Assembly (NCBI GenBank): GCA_033032175.1
Contig: CM065329.1
Location: 11,042,985-11,106,984, forward strand
Length of the DNA stretch: 64,000 nucleotides
Direction of reading: 5' to 3'
Origin: Saturnia japonica
Lineage: Eukaryota > Arthropoda > Insecta > Lepidoptera > Saturniidae
Below the pieces are notes generated by a model. That model was not told where the DNA came from, made no database searches, and worked only from the letters and a program-made list of their open reading frames with translations. A program made the translations under genes and the position numbers. Shown piece after piece: positions 61,165 to 64,000 of the stretch. Within the stretch, counting starts at the first letter, position 1, and every line of letters begins with the position of its first letter.

Positions 61165-63935
61165 TTAAAAACTGTTATTACAATTCCTTACAGCGTCTAT
61201 TTGACTCAAATCAAAACTCTCAGTCATACGAAACCTCGATATGATTCTATAGAACAAACTATCCTCATACGGCGGCCAACTACTATGCAGTCTACCCGAC
61301 GACATTCTGTGTATATCGTGAAGACATTTGCCTGTCAAATCATTTCGATCGTTATCACAATCGAATGATTCGTTGAAATCGATCGATCGCTTTCTAATAT
61401 CTGTTACGTTCGCATAATCTGTAGTTGACGTTGACGCGTAACTGTCATTGAATTTTACTATAACCTTCGGCCTCGATTTTGGCACATCCTCCAGACTATC
61501 ATTTAGATCGAACGCCAGGAAACTTGGTAGTTCGTTCCTCCGACGTACACCCTTCGGTACGGGTTTTTCCATATCGTTAGGATTATCGTCGAAAGATATC
61601 CAGTACTTCATACCGCCTGTGTGCTCGGTTTGCGACATCGATAGCACTGAGGCTGGTTTCACGAACGGCGATCCTAATATTGAATCATCGTTTTCATACA
61701 AAAAGCTCAAATCTCCGAAAGTTTTTTCATTTGGAGTTAGGTTATTTGCAACAATTTCTTCAAACCGGCTATCGTCTTCGAGGAAAGCTACATTCATTTC
61801 TTCGACGTCTTCTAAAGGAGCGTTTAAAGAATTTTCGTTAACTCCATCAAAATTTGCTTGTTCATCTTTGTTTAAAGCGATACTTATATCTCTATTATTT
61901 TCATTTGGATCATCATGTTCTACACTAGTTAAAAGAATTGAATCTAATTTATTGTTATCGTTATAATATTCATCAAAGATCATAACTTGTGCAGAATTGC
62001 AGTCTTTTAAAACAACTCCATTTTTATTAATATTACCATAAACTGTACTATCAGCTATGATATTATTATAACTTTCACTTTCTATATTAGCCTTATCTAA
62101 AATAGTTTTACCTACTTCCTTACCGTCACTACTGTCAACTACGGAGTAATCTTGGTAACCATCAGGATTTGCCCACATATTTAAAGCAGCTGAGAAAATA
62201 TCTTCACAGTCAACAAATTTTACTGATTTTTTATTTTTCCTTCCTTTTACCTTATTTAGTGAGATATAAAGAACTCTATTGAACAAATAATAAAGCATAC
62301 TTTCAACTACCTTACAAGATTGAACCGATTCATTGTTACTTGATTCAGACAATGTAGATTCATTTAGTTGCATATTTTCTTCAATAGCCAATACAATTTT
62401 CGTTATAGAAAAGCTTCCTAAATATTCATCTTCGACGTTATAATCAAAAGTAAATTTTACATCTGCATTATCTCTTTTTAAAACAAAATCGACAGACTCG
62501 TAATTTATTTTATTGAGTATAGAAACGAGTATGTCTGATATAACTTCATATTTCTCGAATTCCACAGTAGAATTGAAACTTGTAACATCATTTTGTGTAC
62601 TAGTTAAGCTAAATTCTATCGAATTTGGTCTCTGAAATTCTGCACCATCTTTTACTTCATCGCTAGAAGAATCTAATCGTAGATTTTCAGAAGGATCCGT
62701 GATTTTTATCACATCTAGTTCTTCTGCATGTGCAGTTACTTGAGACTTATTTATTTCTAAGTTAATATCATTGTCTACATTTTGTATCAAATGGTCATTT
62801 GTCGTTATTACCAGAGCGTCTAATACAACCTCAATAATATTTAAAGCTTCATTAGTATCTGAATCTTTTTTTTCTTTCTCATTTTGCGAATTATTACTAG
62901 ATTCATCACCGTACGAACTTTTAGATTCTTCTAAAATCGGTTCGAGCACGTTCAACTGAGTTTTCAAAGGAGATTTTTTCAAACTCTCCTTCTTTGTATA
63001 ATCTTCACAATAGAAATTTATAGGCACGGAATAGTCTCGAATATCCTTTTCAACCAAATCCTTGACTGGACTCTCGTAAGCTTCTTCAAAATCATCCGTA
63101 AAACTGTGATACTCACCTTCAGTAGATTCAAATGTCTTATTTGCGTCTTCTATCTGTTCTGTTATAGATTCAGTTCCTTCATAACGTTTACCCGTATCAC
63201 TTTTGGAGTCTTTTGTGACGGTCACGTTACGTTCATTCTTAACTCTCCCTTTTTCTATAATCGTTTGATTCTCCGACGTAAAACCACTACCTATATCTCC
63301 GAAATAATTATCCTCATTAAACTCTTGACTATAAACGAATTCCTGATCTACTTTAGCGACTTTGTACACTGGCACAATATTTTCTTTTACTTTAACAACA
63401 CTATAAGATACTTTTGCTTCTTCATCGCACTTCAGCGGTATATTATCTACAGAGAAGTAAGCTGAACTTCTAACTGCAAATTTGTTTGATGTCTTTTCAT
63501 CCTTACAATAATCGCAAACGTTTGCATTATTTTTACTGCAAAATTTACGACACCTGGGAACATGATAATGGGTCGGCACTGGATTTTGAATGTAAGAATT
63601 CATGAAACCACTGTAACTACGTGTTCTATAGAGTCTACCAGTATCTTGTTTCTTCCTACGGGGTAAGGAGCGAGTACGTAAGCCACACTCTGACCTACAT
63701 CTCCCATCCCAATCGATAGATGGTATGGAATAGAGACTGGAACGACTGCTCGAAATGCCGTTATCATTATCTAATTTAGAATTAAGGTTCATTTTACATT
63801 TTGGTTGTTTTGGATCACAATCGAATTCGTATTGTTTAAGGATGTTATCGAAATTTTTCACACGGGAATAATCATGTATGCTTCTCTTGTTAGAGGACAT
63901 AGCTTCAGTTAAATCATGCGCTTGTGTTAATTTAC
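61165..63935 (-). CDS. Long terminal exon, 922 residues, probable alternative end of adducin/hts
   Basis: An open frame of 923 codons ends at 61165. An acceptor (ttacag, read on the - strand at 63941-63936) falls inside the open frame, so the upstream ATG at 63945 is probably intronic and the exon starts at 63935 with two bases that complete a phase-1 codon. The product is acidic and rich in Ser, Asn, Asp and Glu, mostly low complexity. There is a Cys-rich basic patch near its start (motifs CGLRTRSLPRRKK and CRKFCSKNNANVCDYC) and a conserved-looking C-terminus ending in NNSF. No enzyme or membrane motif is seen. It lies directly upstream of the adducin tail exons on the same strand, and they share its acceptor phase. 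This suggests an alternative 3' end like the ring-canal exon of Drosophila ovarian hts. It could instead be the last exon of an unrelated gene. Confidence 0.7.
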
Positions 63936-64000
63936 CTGTAAGCATTATATTAGGTGGTGTTAGAAAATTTTAAATTGCCTCAATACATCTCAGCTTGACA

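Noticed and set aside
61448..61966. 172-codon + strand frame opposite the long exon
   Set aside because: Shadow of the - strand coding exon; Ser/Phe-rich composition is the expected complement of a Glu/Asp-rich protein.
63936..63945. ATG at 63945 as the start of the long - strand protein
   Set aside because: A good acceptor (ttacag) lies inside the frame 10 nt later, and the exon then joins in the same phase as the adducin tail exons. A true start here is possible but less likely.

Overview
The window is nuclear DNA from an insect, most likely a moth or butterfly. It is AT-rich, with split genes, GT-AG introns and AATAAA poly(A) signals. It is also crowded with repeat types known from Lepidoptera: Helitrons with TC...CTAG ends, tRNA-derived SINEs, a mariner, a BEL/Pao LTR element, Jockey-type non-LTR elements and several small inverted-repeat elements. 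No bacterial, organellar or CRISPR feature is visible.

Two host genes can be assembled by eye. On the + strand, 21947-43715, eleven coding exons join in perfect phase into a 944-residue protein with 15 C2H2 zinc fingers. On the - strand, 54908-58504, are the last exons of an adducin (hu-li tai shao, hts) gene, ending in the lysine-rich MARCKS-like tail. Just upstream on the same strand, 61165-63935, one very long exon encodes 922 residues of acidic, Ser/Asn-rich sequence. Its acceptor phase equals that of the adducin tail exons, so I propose it is an alternative terminal exon of the adducin gene, comparable to the ring-canal exon of Drosophila ovarian hts. A weaker - strand terminal exon candidate lies at 46918-47332.

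Layout. 1-21.9 kb: no host exon recognised. This part is a repeat graveyard with nested insertions: a Jockey-like element inside a Helitron (7852-11350) and a mariner inside an older repeat (about 11.9-13.5 kb). 21.9-44.1 kb: the zinc-finger gene. Its intron 6 holds a 7 kb BEL/Pao element, itself split by a second Jockey-like insertion, and several other introns carry a transposon edge within about 35-45 bp of the splice acceptor. 44.1-54.1 kb: mostly featureless AT-rich DNA and old repeats. 54.1-54.7 kb: a roughly 100-bp tandem repeat downstream of the adducin stop, in which each unit carries an AATAAA on the adducin strand. 54.9-64 kb: adducin tail exons, introns and the long exon.

The host genes are read from splice phase and motif spacing only, with no transcript or database support. 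5' ends, promoters and exact repeat boundaries are mostly unresolved.
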